Assembly: GCF_001426995.1 (NCBI RefSeq)
Contig: NZ_LMFY01000001.1
Coordinates: 1,640,470 to 1,704,469, forward strand
Length of the DNA stretch: 64,000 nt
Direction: 5' to 3'
From: Microbacterium sp. Root553
GTDB taxonomy: Bacteria; Actinomycetota; Actinomycetes; Actinomycetales; Microbacteriaceae
Shown: one piece after another, positions 10,019-17,266 of the stretch
Layout: each line of letters starts with the position of its first letter
Position numbering within the stretch: position 1 is the stretch's first letter
Notes under the pieces: model-generated
What the model saw: only the letters and a program-made list of their open reading frames with translations
What the model was told of the DNA's origin: nothing
Database searches by the model: none
Program-made: the position numbers and the translations under genes

Positions 10019-10066
10019 AGTCGCCGCCTCCAGCTGGAAGAGGATCTTCCCGCGCCCCGTGGTTCT

Positions 10067-10082
10067 GTATCCGATTGGATAT
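10067..10082. promoter_or_regulatory. TetR operator 3 upstream of GH78
   Basis: GTATCCGATTGGATAT differs from operator 1 only at the last base. It lies 49 nt upstream of the rhamnosidase ATG. A -10-like TAGGAT (10089-10084, minus strand) places the operator over the expected transcription start. Confidence 0.7.
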
Positions 10083-10119
10083 CATCCTATGCCACGTGGA
10101 GAACATGCAGCAGCAGCCG

Positions 10120-10155
10120 AGGGGATGCCGGGGGCGAGTGCTCCCGGCATCCCCT
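10120..10155 (-). terminator. Hairpin terminator downstream of aztD
   Basis: The 13-bp perfect stem AGGGGATGCCGGG / CCCGGCATCCCCT has a 10-nt loop. It starts 22 nt after the stop codon of the last azt gene and shields the operator and promoter of GH78 from the zinc operon. There is no clear U-tract. Confidence 0.7.
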
Positions 10156-10176
10156 CTCTCTGTGACCAGCAGCGGA

Positions 10177-11388
10177 TCAGCCTGCTGCCGGGGCGATCTC
10201 GTTCGGTGTCACGTCGAGCTCGGTGCTGGCGAGCACCTCGCCCGTGGTCAGGTCGACGGCGTGCACGCTGTTCGCCGCGGGCTCGGTGACGTACGCGATG
10301 TCTCCCGCGACGACGATGGCCGGGTGGGCGTCCTGCCACTCGGCGGGACCCTCCCAGGCCTCGACGACGGGGAAGCTGTCGGTGATCTCGCCCGACGCCG
10401 GGTCGAGCACGTGGATCGCCCCGTCGCTGCTGAGGATGTAGGCGAGGTCGTCCGGTCCGCGGACGATGTCACGGAAGGTGTACTCGACGCCCTCGGGCAG
10501 GTCGACGACCTCGAGCGTCTTGGCCTCGGTGTCGATCAGTGTCACCGCGCTGAGCAGGTAGCCCTCGGCGTCGATGTCGTTCTTGTAGTCGCCGACGATG
10601 AGGGGGCTGGTCTCGCTGACGTACGCATTGCCCATGCGTCCGTACGGCTGGTCGGGGGCGTCGACCTTGGTGATCTCGCCGTCGTGGTAGATCAGCGCGC
10701 CGTTCTCGCAGCCGAAGACGACGGCCTCGTCCTTCGCGGTGCCTTCGCCGTGCACTCCCGGGCACTGGTCCGACGAGGCGATCTCGGTGCCGTCGGCATC
10801 CTTCGCCACGATGCCGTTGCGACCGTCGGCGTTGCCCACGGTGGTCAGGAAGGTGCCGTCTTCGAGCACGACCGACACGCCGTGGTGCGCCTCGATGCCG
10901 TCGACGGTCTCGACCTCGGGCAGTCCGTCGGCGCTCGCCAGATCGGCGGTGTCGAAGATCGTCGTGTCGCTCGTGCCGTCGGCGTAGAGCACGGTCTTGC
11001 CGGCGTGCCGCACCACGTGGCCGGGGGTGTCGGCCTCGAAGATCGTGTCGGTCAGTGCGGGGTCGTCGGAGGATCCCGCTGCGGTGTCGAGCACCTGGAA
11101 GCCCTCGCTCATCGTGACCATGACGTGCCGGTCGTCGCCGGCGGCGTTGAGACGCGTGAACGGCTCGGAATCGAAGTCCGCGAGGGTGTCGAGAGTCTCG
11201 CCGTCGAGCACGAGGATGCCGCCCTCGTAGGCGACCGCGACGCGGGGACCCGACTGTCCGTCGGATCCGCTGCCGTCGGGGGTGGATGCCGGCGTGGTCG
11301 AGCCGCCGGCGGCGCACGACGCCAGCGTGACGACGGCACCGAGCGCCGCGACGCCGATCAGCGCTCGACGAAGGGGGGAGGTTCGCAT
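10177..11388 (-). CDS. aztD: Zinc metallochaperone lipoprotein AztD
   Basis: A 403-residue secreted lipoprotein (lipobox TLASC near residue 25) with the repetitive beta-propeller look of AztD, the extracytoplasmic chaperone that hands zinc to AztC. Histidine-bearing motifs include EAHHG, PGVHGEG and the C-terminal DAHP; a paired Cys context (DQCPG, FGCENG) is also visible. The start at 11388 is preferred over the ATG 6 nt upstream because AGAGGA then has a 6-nt spacing. It is the last gene of the aztB-aztD2-aztC-aztD operon. Confidence 0.85.
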   Translation of the reverse strand: MRTSPLRRALIGVAALGAVVTLASCAAGGSTTPASTPDGSGSDGQSGPRVAVAYEGGILVLDGETLDTLADFDSEPFTRLNAAGDDRHVMVTMSEGFQVLDTAAGSSDDPALTDTIFEADTPGHVVRHAGKTVLYADGTSDTTIFDTADLASADGLPEVETVDGIEAHHGVSVVLEDGTFLTTVGNADGRNGIVAKDADGTEIASSDQCPGVHGEGTAKDEAVVFGCENGALIYHDGEITKVDAPDQPYGRMGNAYVSETSPLIVGDYKNDIDAEGYLLSAVTLIDTEAKTLEVVDLPEGVEYTFRDIVRGPDDLAYILSSDGAIHVLDPASGEITDSFPVVEAWEGPAEWQDAHPAIVVAGDIAYVTEPAANSVHAVDLTTGEVLASTELDVTPNEIAPAAG

Positions 11389-11417
11389 GTGCATTCCTCT
11401 TTCTCTGTGGTGAGGTC

Positions 11418-12338
11418 TCAGGGGGTGAGACCGGTGGTGATGCGCTCGGTGTTGATGCGCATCATGGTCAGGTAGTCGGGGGCGCCCCCTTCGGGGCCGG
11501 TGAGGGATTCGGTGAAGAGCTCGATGACCTCGACCTGCACGTCGGCCTCGCTCGCGAGCGCCTGCACCAGCCGGTCGGGAGACGACGACTCCGCGAAGAT
11601 CGCGGGCACGCCGGTCTCGTCGATCGCGGCGACGAGGTCGGCGAGATCGGATGCCGAGGGGGCGGCGAGCGTCGTGCCACCAGGGATCACCGCGCCGACG
11701 ATCTCGAAGTCGAAGCGCTCGGCGAGGTAGCCGAACACATGGTGGTTGGTGACCAGCGCGCGCCGCTCGTGGGGGATCGTCGCGAACGCCTCGGTCATCT
11801 CCGCATCCAGCGCCCTGAGCTGCGAGCGATAGTCGTCGACCGTCGCATCGAGGGCCTCGCCATCGATGCCCTCGAGCTCTGCGAGTACGGGCTCGAGGGC
11901 ATCGACGACGTCGATCATGCGCGCGGGGTCGGTCCAGAAGTGCGAATCCGGCATCCCTGCGGCATCGCCCTCGCGGTAGTCGAGCACCTCGATCGCGTCG
12001 CCGGCCACGAACGCGGGCACCCCGTCGGCCGCGTCGAGGTGCTGCTGCAGTCCCTCTTCCAGCCCGAGCCCGTTCGACACCAGCAGGTCGGCGCCCCGCA
12101 GGGTCGCGGCCTCCTGTGCCGAGATCTCGAACGAGTGCGGGTCGGCATCGGGCTTCATGAGCGTCACGACCTGCGCCTGGTCGCCGACCAGTTCTCCGAC
12201 GACGTCGCCGAGGATGTTCGTCGAGACCACGATGGTCGGACGCGTGTCGTCTGTCGCCGAGCAGGCGGCGAGTCCGGTCGCGACGAGGGCGGCGAGGGCG
12301 CTGAGCGCGGCGGTCGTGAAGAGGCGTGCGGTGCGCAT
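11418..12338 (-). CDS. aztC: Zinc ABC transporter substrate-binding lipoprotein AztC
   Basis: A 306-residue cluster A-I metal-binding protein, anchored by the lipobox GLAAC. The expected ligands are visible in order: His in DADPHSFE, His in DSHFWTDP, His in VTNHHVFGY and an acidic residue in FAESSS. The ATG at 12338 is separated by one base from the stop codon of the upstream aztD-like gene, and the RBS AGGACG lies inside that gene. It delivers zinc to the AztB permease and probably receives it from AztD. Confidence 0.9.
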   Translation of the reverse strand: MRTARLFTTAALSALAALVATGLAACSATDDTRPTIVVSTNILGDVVGELVGDQAQVVTLMKPDADPHSFEISAQEAATLRGADLLVSNGLGLEEGLQQHLDAADGVPAFVAGDAIEVLDYREGDAAGMPDSHFWTDPARMIDVVDALEPVLAELEGIDGEALDATVDDYRSQLRALDAEMTEAFATIPHERRALVTNHHVFGYLAERFDFEIVGAVIPGGTTLAAPSASDLADLVAAIDETGVPAIFAESSSPDRLVQALASEADVQVEVIELFTESLTGPEGGAPDYLTMMRINTERITTGLTP

Positions 12339-12339
12339 G

Positions 12340-13563
12340 TCATCGTCCTGTCTCGGCGACGAATGCCGGTGCGGTGTCGGTGTCGAAGGTGCGGGCGATG
12401 CGCGCGGCATCCGCGTAGTCGATCTCGAACAGGCGGTGTTCACTCGGCGCGCTCAGGTAGGCGCGGTGCTGATCGGCGATCAGCACCGGAGCGTTGCCTG
12501 TGGCGAGGGACTCGGCGACGAGCGGTGCGGTCTCGGCGATCACCGCTCCGCTCTCGTCATCGAGCACGAGCACACGTCCGTCCTGGGCGAGCGCGAGCAG
12601 AGTGCCGTCTTCGTCGTCGACCGCGGTCACCTGCACGAGCGGAGCAGGGGAGGGGAGCAGCGTCCACGACCTCGCGCGCGTGTCGAGGAGCCAGATCCCC
12701 TCGGATCCCGCGAGGCCGGCGACGGTGGGACGTCCTTCACGGTTGTCGAAGGACTCGGCGGGAGGCGCGGTCGTCCCGGCCGGGTACGGGATGCGCTCCA
12801 CCTGCAGTCCATCGCCGTCGACATGCGCGAGCAGCGCGCCGTCCTGGCATCCGATCACCGCGCCGACCCGTGTGGTGATCGTGCCGGCGGGGTCTGTGCA
12901 GGGCTCCTCGAGACCGGTCGGCTCACCCTCGGCCGTGTACCCGCGCACGCTCGTGCCGATGCCCGCGGATGCCTCGGTGACCAGGGCGAACGAGCCGACC
13001 GGCACGACGAGCCCCTCGTGCGGCTCGCGCTCGATGCGGAAGCGCTCGCTGATCTCGCCCTTCGACAGCGCCTGGGTGTCGAGCAGCACGGCGTCGCCGG
13101 AGCCCGCGAACGAGATCCCGGTGCCGCCGGTCGTCGACAGGTTGGTCGTCGCGACCGCGGCCCTGCCTTCGCCGGACACCGAGCCGAGCACGGCGGGGTC
13201 AGCGCGGTAGTAGTGGAAGTGATCGATGTGATCCCAGGTCCAGACGCCGCTGTCGACGATCTCGACACCGTCGTCCGCCTGCGCGAACAGGTAGCGGCCA
13301 TCGGTCGTCAGTGCGCTCGGCGCGGAGATCTCGCCGATGTCCGTGACGCTCTCATCGAGGAGGTCGAGGTGGGTCACGGCCCCGTCGGGATCGATCGATG
13401 TCAGCCCGAGCTGGGGTTCGGCCACCTCCTCCGCTCCGGCGACGGCGCCGTGGCCGCCATCGGACGATGCCGTCGCGGCCGGGTCGGCGGAGCCCGCGGC
13501 GCAGGCGGACAAGGAGACGGTGAGGGCGCCCGCGAGGGCGAAGAGGGCGAGGCGAGAGCGCAC
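12340..13563 (-). CDS. Second AztD-like metallochaperone lipoprotein
   Basis: A 407-residue lipoprotein (lipobox SLSAC) with the same propeller-like layout and Cys pair (EEPCTDP, VIGCQDG) as the downstream AztD. Sequence identity between the two looks low. The histidine pair EAHHG of the other copy is here EPHEG, but a His-rich stretch DHIDHFHYY is unique to this one, so its metal site may differ. The stop codon is next to the start of aztC, which shows co-expression. It is probably an old duplication specialised for another metal-loading step. Confidence 0.75.
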   Translation of the reverse strand: MRSRLALFALAGALTVSLSACAAGSADPAATASSDGGHGAVAGAEEVAEPQLGLTSIDPDGAVTHLDLLDESVTDIGEISAPSALTTDGRYLFAQADDGVEIVDSGVWTWDHIDHFHYYRADPAVLGSVSGEGRAAVATTNLSTTGGTGISFAGSGDAVLLDTQALSKGEISERFRIEREPHEGLVVPVGSFALVTEASAGIGTSVRGYTAEGEPTGLEEPCTDPAGTITTRVGAVIGCQDGALLAHVDGDGLQVERIPYPAGTTAPPAESFDNREGRPTVAGLAGSEGIWLLDTRARSWTLLPSPAPLVQVTAVDDEDGTLLALAQDGRVLVLDDESGAVIAETAPLVAESLATGNAPVLIADQHRAYLSAPSEHRLFEIDYADAARIARTFDTDTAPAFVAETGR

Positions 13564-13638
13564 GAGGTCCCTTCCTGTCGGGTGTCGGGTGTGTGGGTGT
13601 CTGGCGTGTGGGTGTCGGGGGACGGTCGTGACGGCGGC

Positions 13639-14490
13639 TCAGGTGCGTCGCGCGCGTGAGGAGAGGGAGTCGACGACTCTCTGCACCGCCCAGGAGAGGC
13701 AGGCGAGCAGGATGGCGGATGCCGCGACGGAGGCGCCGGCCGCCGTCGCGGCATACCAGGATGCGAGCAGGCCGAGGAAGACGGCCGCGACGCCGAAGAT
13801 CGCCGCCAGCGCCATGCGGGTCGGGATGCGGGTCGTCCAGTGTCCGGCGGCGACGGCCGGGGCGAGCAGCAGGCCGACGACGAGCATCGAGCCGACGGCC
13901 TGGTACGACGCGACGACGGCCAGGGTCACGAGTCCGACGAGCGCGGCCTGAGCGATCTGCGGGCGCAGCCCCAGCACCGCGGCGATCCGCGCATCGAGCG
14001 ACAGGGCCACGAACGAACGGTGGAGCGCGGCGGCGGCGATCAGTCCGACGGTCGCTGCGGCGGCGAGCAGCACGAGATCCGTTCCGCTGATCGCGAGGAT
14101 GTCTCCGAAGAGGATCGCGGTCGCATCGGTGGCGAAGCTGCCGGAGTGCGAGATGACGATGACGCCCAGGGCCAGCATCGAGACGAACAGCAGGCCGATG
14201 CTCGTGTCGTACGACAGGCGCGCTCGCCGCTGGAGGGCGCCGATGCCGAGGCTCATCGCGATGGCGCTCAGCGCGCCGCCGACGAGCACGGGCAGCGAGA
14301 GCACCGTGGCGAGAGCGACGCCGGGGAGCATGCCGTGTGCGAGCGCCTCGCCGAGGAACGCCATTCCGCGGATGACCACCCAGGTGCCGACGACGGCGCA
14401 GAGGATCGCGACCAGGGCACCGCCGAGCATCCCGCGCTGCAGGAAGTCGAGAGCGAAGGGGGCGAGTACACCGGTCGGATGGGAGGTCAC
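13639..14490 (-). CDS. aztB: Zinc ABC transporter permease AztB
   Basis: A 283-residue ABC-3-type metal permease with about eight membrane segments; the loop EALAHGMLPGVAL and the SxxALGLRP-like region ARIAAVLGLRP are typical. The GTG at 14490 is chosen because family members start just before the segment LAPFALDFLQRGMLGG. A -10-like TAGGCT (14504-14499) lies 8 nt upstream, so the message would be leaderless. The frame remains open further upstream but would run antisense through aztA and the Zur box. Confidence 0.87.
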   Translation of the reverse strand: MTSHPTGVLAPFALDFLQRGMLGGALVAILCAVVGTWVVIRGMAFLGEALAHGMLPGVALATVLSLPVLVGGALSAIAMSLGIGALQRRARLSYDTSIGLLFVSMLALGVIVISHSGSFATDATAILFGDILAISGTDLVLLAAAATVGLIAAAALHRSFVALSLDARIAAVLGLRPQIAQAALVGLVTLAVVASYQAVGSMLVVGLLLAPAVAAGHWTTRIPTRMALAAIFGVAAVFLGLLASWYAATAAGASVAASAILLACLSWAVQRVVDSLSSRARRT

Positions 14491-14498
14491 AATCAGCG

Positions 14499-14539
14499 AG
14501 CCTAGAGCTTTATGAGAATGATTATCAAACTCATATAGT
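14499..14539. promoter_or_regulatory. Divergent leaderless promoters of aztB and aztA
   Basis: Minus strand: TTGATA (14528-14523), 18 nt, TAGGCT (14504-14499), with the start expected at or next to the aztB GTG (14490). Plus strand: -10 TATAGT (14534-14539), 6 nt before the aztA ATG. Neither gene has an RBS. The Zur-like box covers the minus-strand -35 and the upstream part of the plus-strand promoter. Confidence 0.65.
14513..14527. promoter_or_regulatory. Zur-box-like operator between aztA and aztB
   Basis: TGAGAATGATTATCA is an imperfect palindrome (6 of 7 arm pairs around a central G) of the Fur/Zur type, AT-rich against a GC-rich background. It lies between divergent zinc-transport genes, so zinc repression by a Zur protein encoded elsewhere is the natural reading. 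Confidence 0.8.
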
Positions 14540-14545
14540 GGGATC

Positions 14546-15202
14546 ATGCCCGACACCCCCCTCTCTCGCCGCGCTGCCGCCGATCTCGTCGACGTGCACG
14601 TGTCGTTCGGCGACCGCGCGGCTCTCGCGGGCGTCGACGTGCACATCCCCTCAGGTGCGGTCACCGTGATCACGGGGCCCAACGGCGCGGGAAAGTCGAC
14701 TCTCCTCGAGGTGCTCGGAGGCGCGCGGGCGATGACCTCGGGCAGTCGGGCCGTGCCTGGCACCGTGGCGTTCGTTCCGCAGCGGGCCGCGATCCCCGCC
14801 GGTCTCCCCGTATCGGTGAGGGATGTCGTCAGTGTGGGCGCGTGGGGCCGGCTCGGACTGTGGCGGCGCATGGACGCCGCAGCACGCGAGCTCGTCGAGA
14901 GGTCGATGGACCGCCTCGACATGTGCTCCCTCGCCCGCGCGCCGTTCGCCGCGCTCTCCGGCGGACAGCAGCAGCGGGCGCTGCTCGCCCAGGGGCTGGC
15001 GCGGGATGCCGACCTCCTGCTGCTCGACGAGCCGACGACGGGCCTCGACGCGTCGAGCGCTCTGCGCATCCGCGCCGTGCTCCGCGAGGAGTCAGCACGC
15101 GGCGTCGCCGTGGTGTGCGTGTCGCATGACCCCGCGGTGATCGGAGACGCCGAGCACACCATCCGGCTGGTCGACGGTCGCAGGGCCGCTCAGGGCAGGT
15201 GA
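14546..15202 (+). CDS. aztA: Zinc ABC transporter ATP-binding protein AztA
   Basis: A 218-residue ABC ATPase with all nucleotide-binding motifs: Walker A GPNGAGKST near residue 44, Q-loop VPQRAA, signature LSGGQQQRALLAQ, Walker B LLLLDEPTTGLD and H-loop VSHDP. It is small, as usual for metal importers. It is transcribed away from aztB under what looks like a shared Zur box, and its ATG is 6 nt after a TATAGT -10, so the transcript should be leaderless. It powers zinc import with AztB and AztC. Confidence 0.92.
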   Translation: MPDTPLSRRAAADLVDVHVSFGDRAALAGVDVHIPSGAVTVITGPNGAGKSTLLEVLGGARAMTSGSRAVPGTVAFVPQRAAIPAGLPVSVRDVVSVGAWGRLGLWRRMDAAARELVERSMDRLDMCSLARAPFAALSGGQQQRALLAQGLARDADLLLLDEPTTGLDASSALRIRAVLREESARGVAVVCVSHDPAVIGDAEHTIRLVDGRRAAQGR

Positions 15203-15234
15203 CCGACGGACGCGGCCGTCACCGCTCGGGGGAT

Positions 15235-15362
15235 GCGATCCGATCCGCCGGTGGGGGGGGGATCGACGGATCGGATCGCGCCGGAGACCTCTCGGGGTCG
15301 TCTCCGGCGGGCACGGCTCTGAAGGGGTCGATGCTGACCCGCCTGGGGGTGTCTTCAGAGCC
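15235..15362. terminator. Three consecutive hairpins after aztA
   Basis: Three perfect inverted repeats follow each other in the 168-nt gap between convergent genes. The first is 15235-15247/15267-15279 (13 bp, GCGATCCGATCCG, loop containing nine G). The second is 15281-15288/15300-15307 (8 bp, CCGGAGAC). The third is 15315-15324/15353-15362 (10 bp, GGCTCTGAAG). The outer two could stop transcription from either side. Confidence 0.6.
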
Positions 15363-15370
15363 GGCCGGCT

Positions 15371-15634
15371 TCAGGGGTCGAGGCGCGGCGAGGTCGCGTA
15401 CCCGGTGACGATCTCATCGGCACGACCCAGGAGGCGTGAAGCGAGCATCCTCATCTTCTCGGGGTCGAGGTTCTCGGCCCCAGGAAGTTCGTCAGGCATG
15501 TCGCACGCGTCGAGCAGTTGCTCTGCGGCCTCCCTCAGCGTGTGCGCTCGTCGGGACTGCTCGCGAGGATTCGTGGTCGAGGAGGTGGTGGGGGCTGCGT
15601 GAGTGATCCCGTTCGGCGCGGGGCGGAGTGTCAT
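15371..15634 (-). CDS. Small hypothetical protein
   Basis: An 87-residue protein of unknown function. It has a Ser/Thr/Pro-rich N-terminus and then charged helices (about residues 30-80, with HTLREAAEQLLDAC and DPEKMRMLASRLLGRADEIV). No signal peptide, membrane segment or recognised motif is visible. The upstream purine stretch GCAGGGGCC is a weak RBS. It is divergent from a TetR gene, and a 22-bp palindrome between them may control both. Codon use is like the neighbours. Confidence 0.55.
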   Translation of the reverse strand: MTLRPAPNGITHAAPTTSSTTNPREQSRRAHTLREAAEQLLDACDMPDELPGAENLDPEKMRMLASRLLGRADEIVTGYATSPRLDP

Positions 15635-15689
15635 GGCCCCTGCCGCTCAGGTCGAGCTTGCCACTCTCGGTTCACGTGTCCCTTTCATT

Positions 15690-15711
15690 TCAGCAGACGA
15701 CCGTCTGCTGA
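15690..15711. promoter_or_regulatory. 22-bp palindromic operator for the adjacent TetR
   Basis: The arms TCAGCAGACG and CGTCTGCTGA are perfect complements around AC. The site lies between the divergent small gene (start 15634) and the TetR gene (start 15791). It is the likely autoregulatory site and the only strong palindrome in the gap. Confidence 0.7.
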
Positions 15712-15790
15712 CATGAATTTATCAGCGATCACGGCTCCCGCAAACTCGAACCTGCGGAAGCTGACCCGATCCAGCGGGTAGCGTGCATAG

Positions 15791-16438
15791 GTGGGTTCCC
15801 GATCTGATCAGAAGGCGGCGACGAGGGAGAGCATCCTTCTCGCCGCTGCTCAGCAGTTCGCCGAGCATGGGTACTCGGCGACATCGATCTCGGGCATCGC
15901 CGCCCGGATGGGCAAGCCGAAGTCCGCTCTGAGCTACAGCCAGTTCCGTTCCAAGCTGGACATCGCCAACGCGATCGTCGAGCGTCAGCTCGAGGTGTGG
16001 AAGCTTCTCATCGAGCGCGTCGAGCATGCGGAGCCGGGCCTGCCGCGTCTTCTCACCCTCCTCATCAGCGCCGCGGCCGACGCGCGGACGAGCCCGTTCG
16101 GCCCCGCGGCCATCCGCCTCGTCCTCGAAAGTCACGAGCATCACCTCTTCGAGCTGCCCTACACCGGACAGAGCTGGTTCGAGTACGCGTACGCGCAGGT
16201 CGGTGAAGCCGTCGCTCTCGGGCAGCTTCCTCCCGCGACGGATCCGAGCGAGGTCGGCTACCTGATCCTGAGCGCGAGCTTCGGGGTCTACGAAGCGAGC
16301 AAGAACGGATTCCGCCTCGTCGATCCGGACCGCGCCCTCCGGATGCTCTGGATCGGATTGCTCAGAGAGGCCGGCGTCGCCGACCCGGCTGCCATCGTCG
16401 ACGAGCTGCACGCGGTCGCGCTCGACGTCGAGTACTGA
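15791..16438 (+). CDS. TetR-family regulator, gamma-butyrolactone-receptor-like
   Basis: A 215-residue TetR protein. The HTH covers about residues 8-55 (RESILLAAAQQFAEHGYSA, then SGIAARMGKPKSALSYSQF). The helix that follows, KLDIANAIVERQLEVW, resembles ScbR/ArpA-type autoregulator receptors; that assignment is tentative. The GTG start has no RBS but lies 6 nt after a -10-like TAGCGT (15779-15784), so it is probably leaderless. It likely represses itself and the divergent small gene through the 22-bp palindrome. Confidence 0.82.
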   Translation: MGSRSDQKAATRESILLAAAQQFAEHGYSATSISGIAARMGKPKSALSYSQFRSKLDIANAIVERQLEVWKLLIERVEHAEPGLPRLLTLLISAAADARTSPFGPAAIRLVLESHEHHLFELPYTGQSWFEYAYAQVGEAVALGQLPPATDPSEVGYLILSASFGVYEASKNGFRLVDPDRALRMLWIGLLREAGVADPAAIVDELHAVALDVEY

Positions 16439-16442
16439 CAGG

Positions 16443-16482
16443 CGGTCGCTCGGTGGCCCGGTCGCTCGGTCGCTCGGTCGCT
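16443..16482. repeat. Tandem octamer repeat CGGTCGCT
   Basis: Five head-to-tail units of CGGTCGCT; the second is degenerate (CGGTGGCC). A sixth, decayed unit follows. It lies just after the TetR stop codon and outside any supported gene. It could vary in copy number by slippage. Confidence 0.75.
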
Positions 16483-16624
16483 CGCTCGTCAGCCTCGGGC
16501 GCGTGTGGCTCTCGGGATGAGCGGGGCGCGCGTTCTAGTGTTGACCCGTTCTCCTCCGGACGAGCACCCGTCGGGCTCCGGACCGATCGGATGCCGTGAA
16601 CACCTCCCACGATTCGAGGATTCG

Positions 16625-17194
16625 ATGACCACGCAGCCGCCTCCGCCGCCACAGCCGCCGCAGTATCCGTCGCCTCCGCCGGCTCCGTATGCGGTGTTCT
16701 CGGGCATGCTCGGCGACAACGCCTCCGGCAGCTGGCTCTTCGCTCGCGCGGAGGTCAGCAACGGTCTCATCACCCTCTGGGTCGAGCTGCCGAGCGGCTG
16801 GACCCAGTACTTCAGCGTCAGGGCCGACGAGGTCACGGTGAAGTCGGCTGCGCAGCGCATCACGCTGGTCGTCCGCGGACAGAGCTATCCGCTGCTCGCC
16901 GACGCCCGCGCCGTGGGCAGAGCCATCGGGCTCGGCGTCGTCGGCGGCGTCGCCGACGTCGTCGGCAAGCCGGGTCTCGAGATCGGAGCCGACCTCGGTC
17001 GCGGCGCCAACGTCGCCGGTGCTGCGCGCGCCTTCCAGCAGGGGGGAGGGCCCGAATTCCTCGCTGCGGCGCGGCAGTCGGGTGCGCGAACCTCGAGACT
17101 CGGCTACGGCCCCTTGCTCGCGATCGGCTGCGGGGGAGGGCTGCTCGTCGTCGTCGTGGTCACCGTGATCACGGTCCTCGTCATCAATATCTGA
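16625..17194 (+). CDS. Hypothetical C-terminally membrane-anchored protein
   Basis: A 189-residue protein of unknown function. It begins with a Pro/Gln-rich stretch (residues 4-22), followed by a soluble domain (about 23-110) and a Gly/Ala-rich linker. It ends with a single hydrophobic segment (about 165-187, rich in Val and Ile) that would anchor it with the N-terminus inside. The ATG at 16625 is chosen because homologous proline-rich proteins start MTTQPP-like; the frame is open further upstream but reads through poor codons. No enzyme motif was seen. Confidence 0.7.
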   Translation: MTTQPPPPPQPPQYPSPPPAPYAVFSGMLGDNASGSWLFARAEVSNGLITLWVELPSGWTQYFSVRADEVTVKSAAQRITLVVRGQSYPLLADARAVGRAIGLGVVGGVADVVGKPGLEIGADLGRGANVAGAARAFQQGGGPEFLAAARQSGARTSRLGYGPLLAIGCGGGLLVVVVVTVITVLVINI

Positions 17195-17208
17195 CCCTTG
17201 CGCTCATC

Positions 17209-17227
17209 TAGTTTTGTTGCAAAACTA
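17209..17227. promoter_or_regulatory. MarR-type operator upstream of the monooxygenase operon
   Basis: The inverted repeat TAGTTTTG-TTG-CAAAACTA (8-bp perfect arms) is AT-rich in a GC-rich setting. It lies 40 nt before the first gene of an operon whose second gene is a MarR regulator. Autoregulation is the likely role. Confidence 0.7.
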
Positions 17228-17266
17228 CGTGGGCGGCTCACGGTGAGTCGCAGCCAGGAGCGATCA

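Noticed and set aside
13591..13616. Direct repeat GTGTGGGTGTC, twice with a 15-nt period.
   Set aside because: It is too short and simple to be a feature; it lies in the gap between aztB and the aztD-like gene and has no symmetry.
13639..15162. A 507-codon version of AztB.
   Set aside because: The extra 223 codons run antisense through aztA and across the Zur-like box; the family starts at the GTG at 14490.
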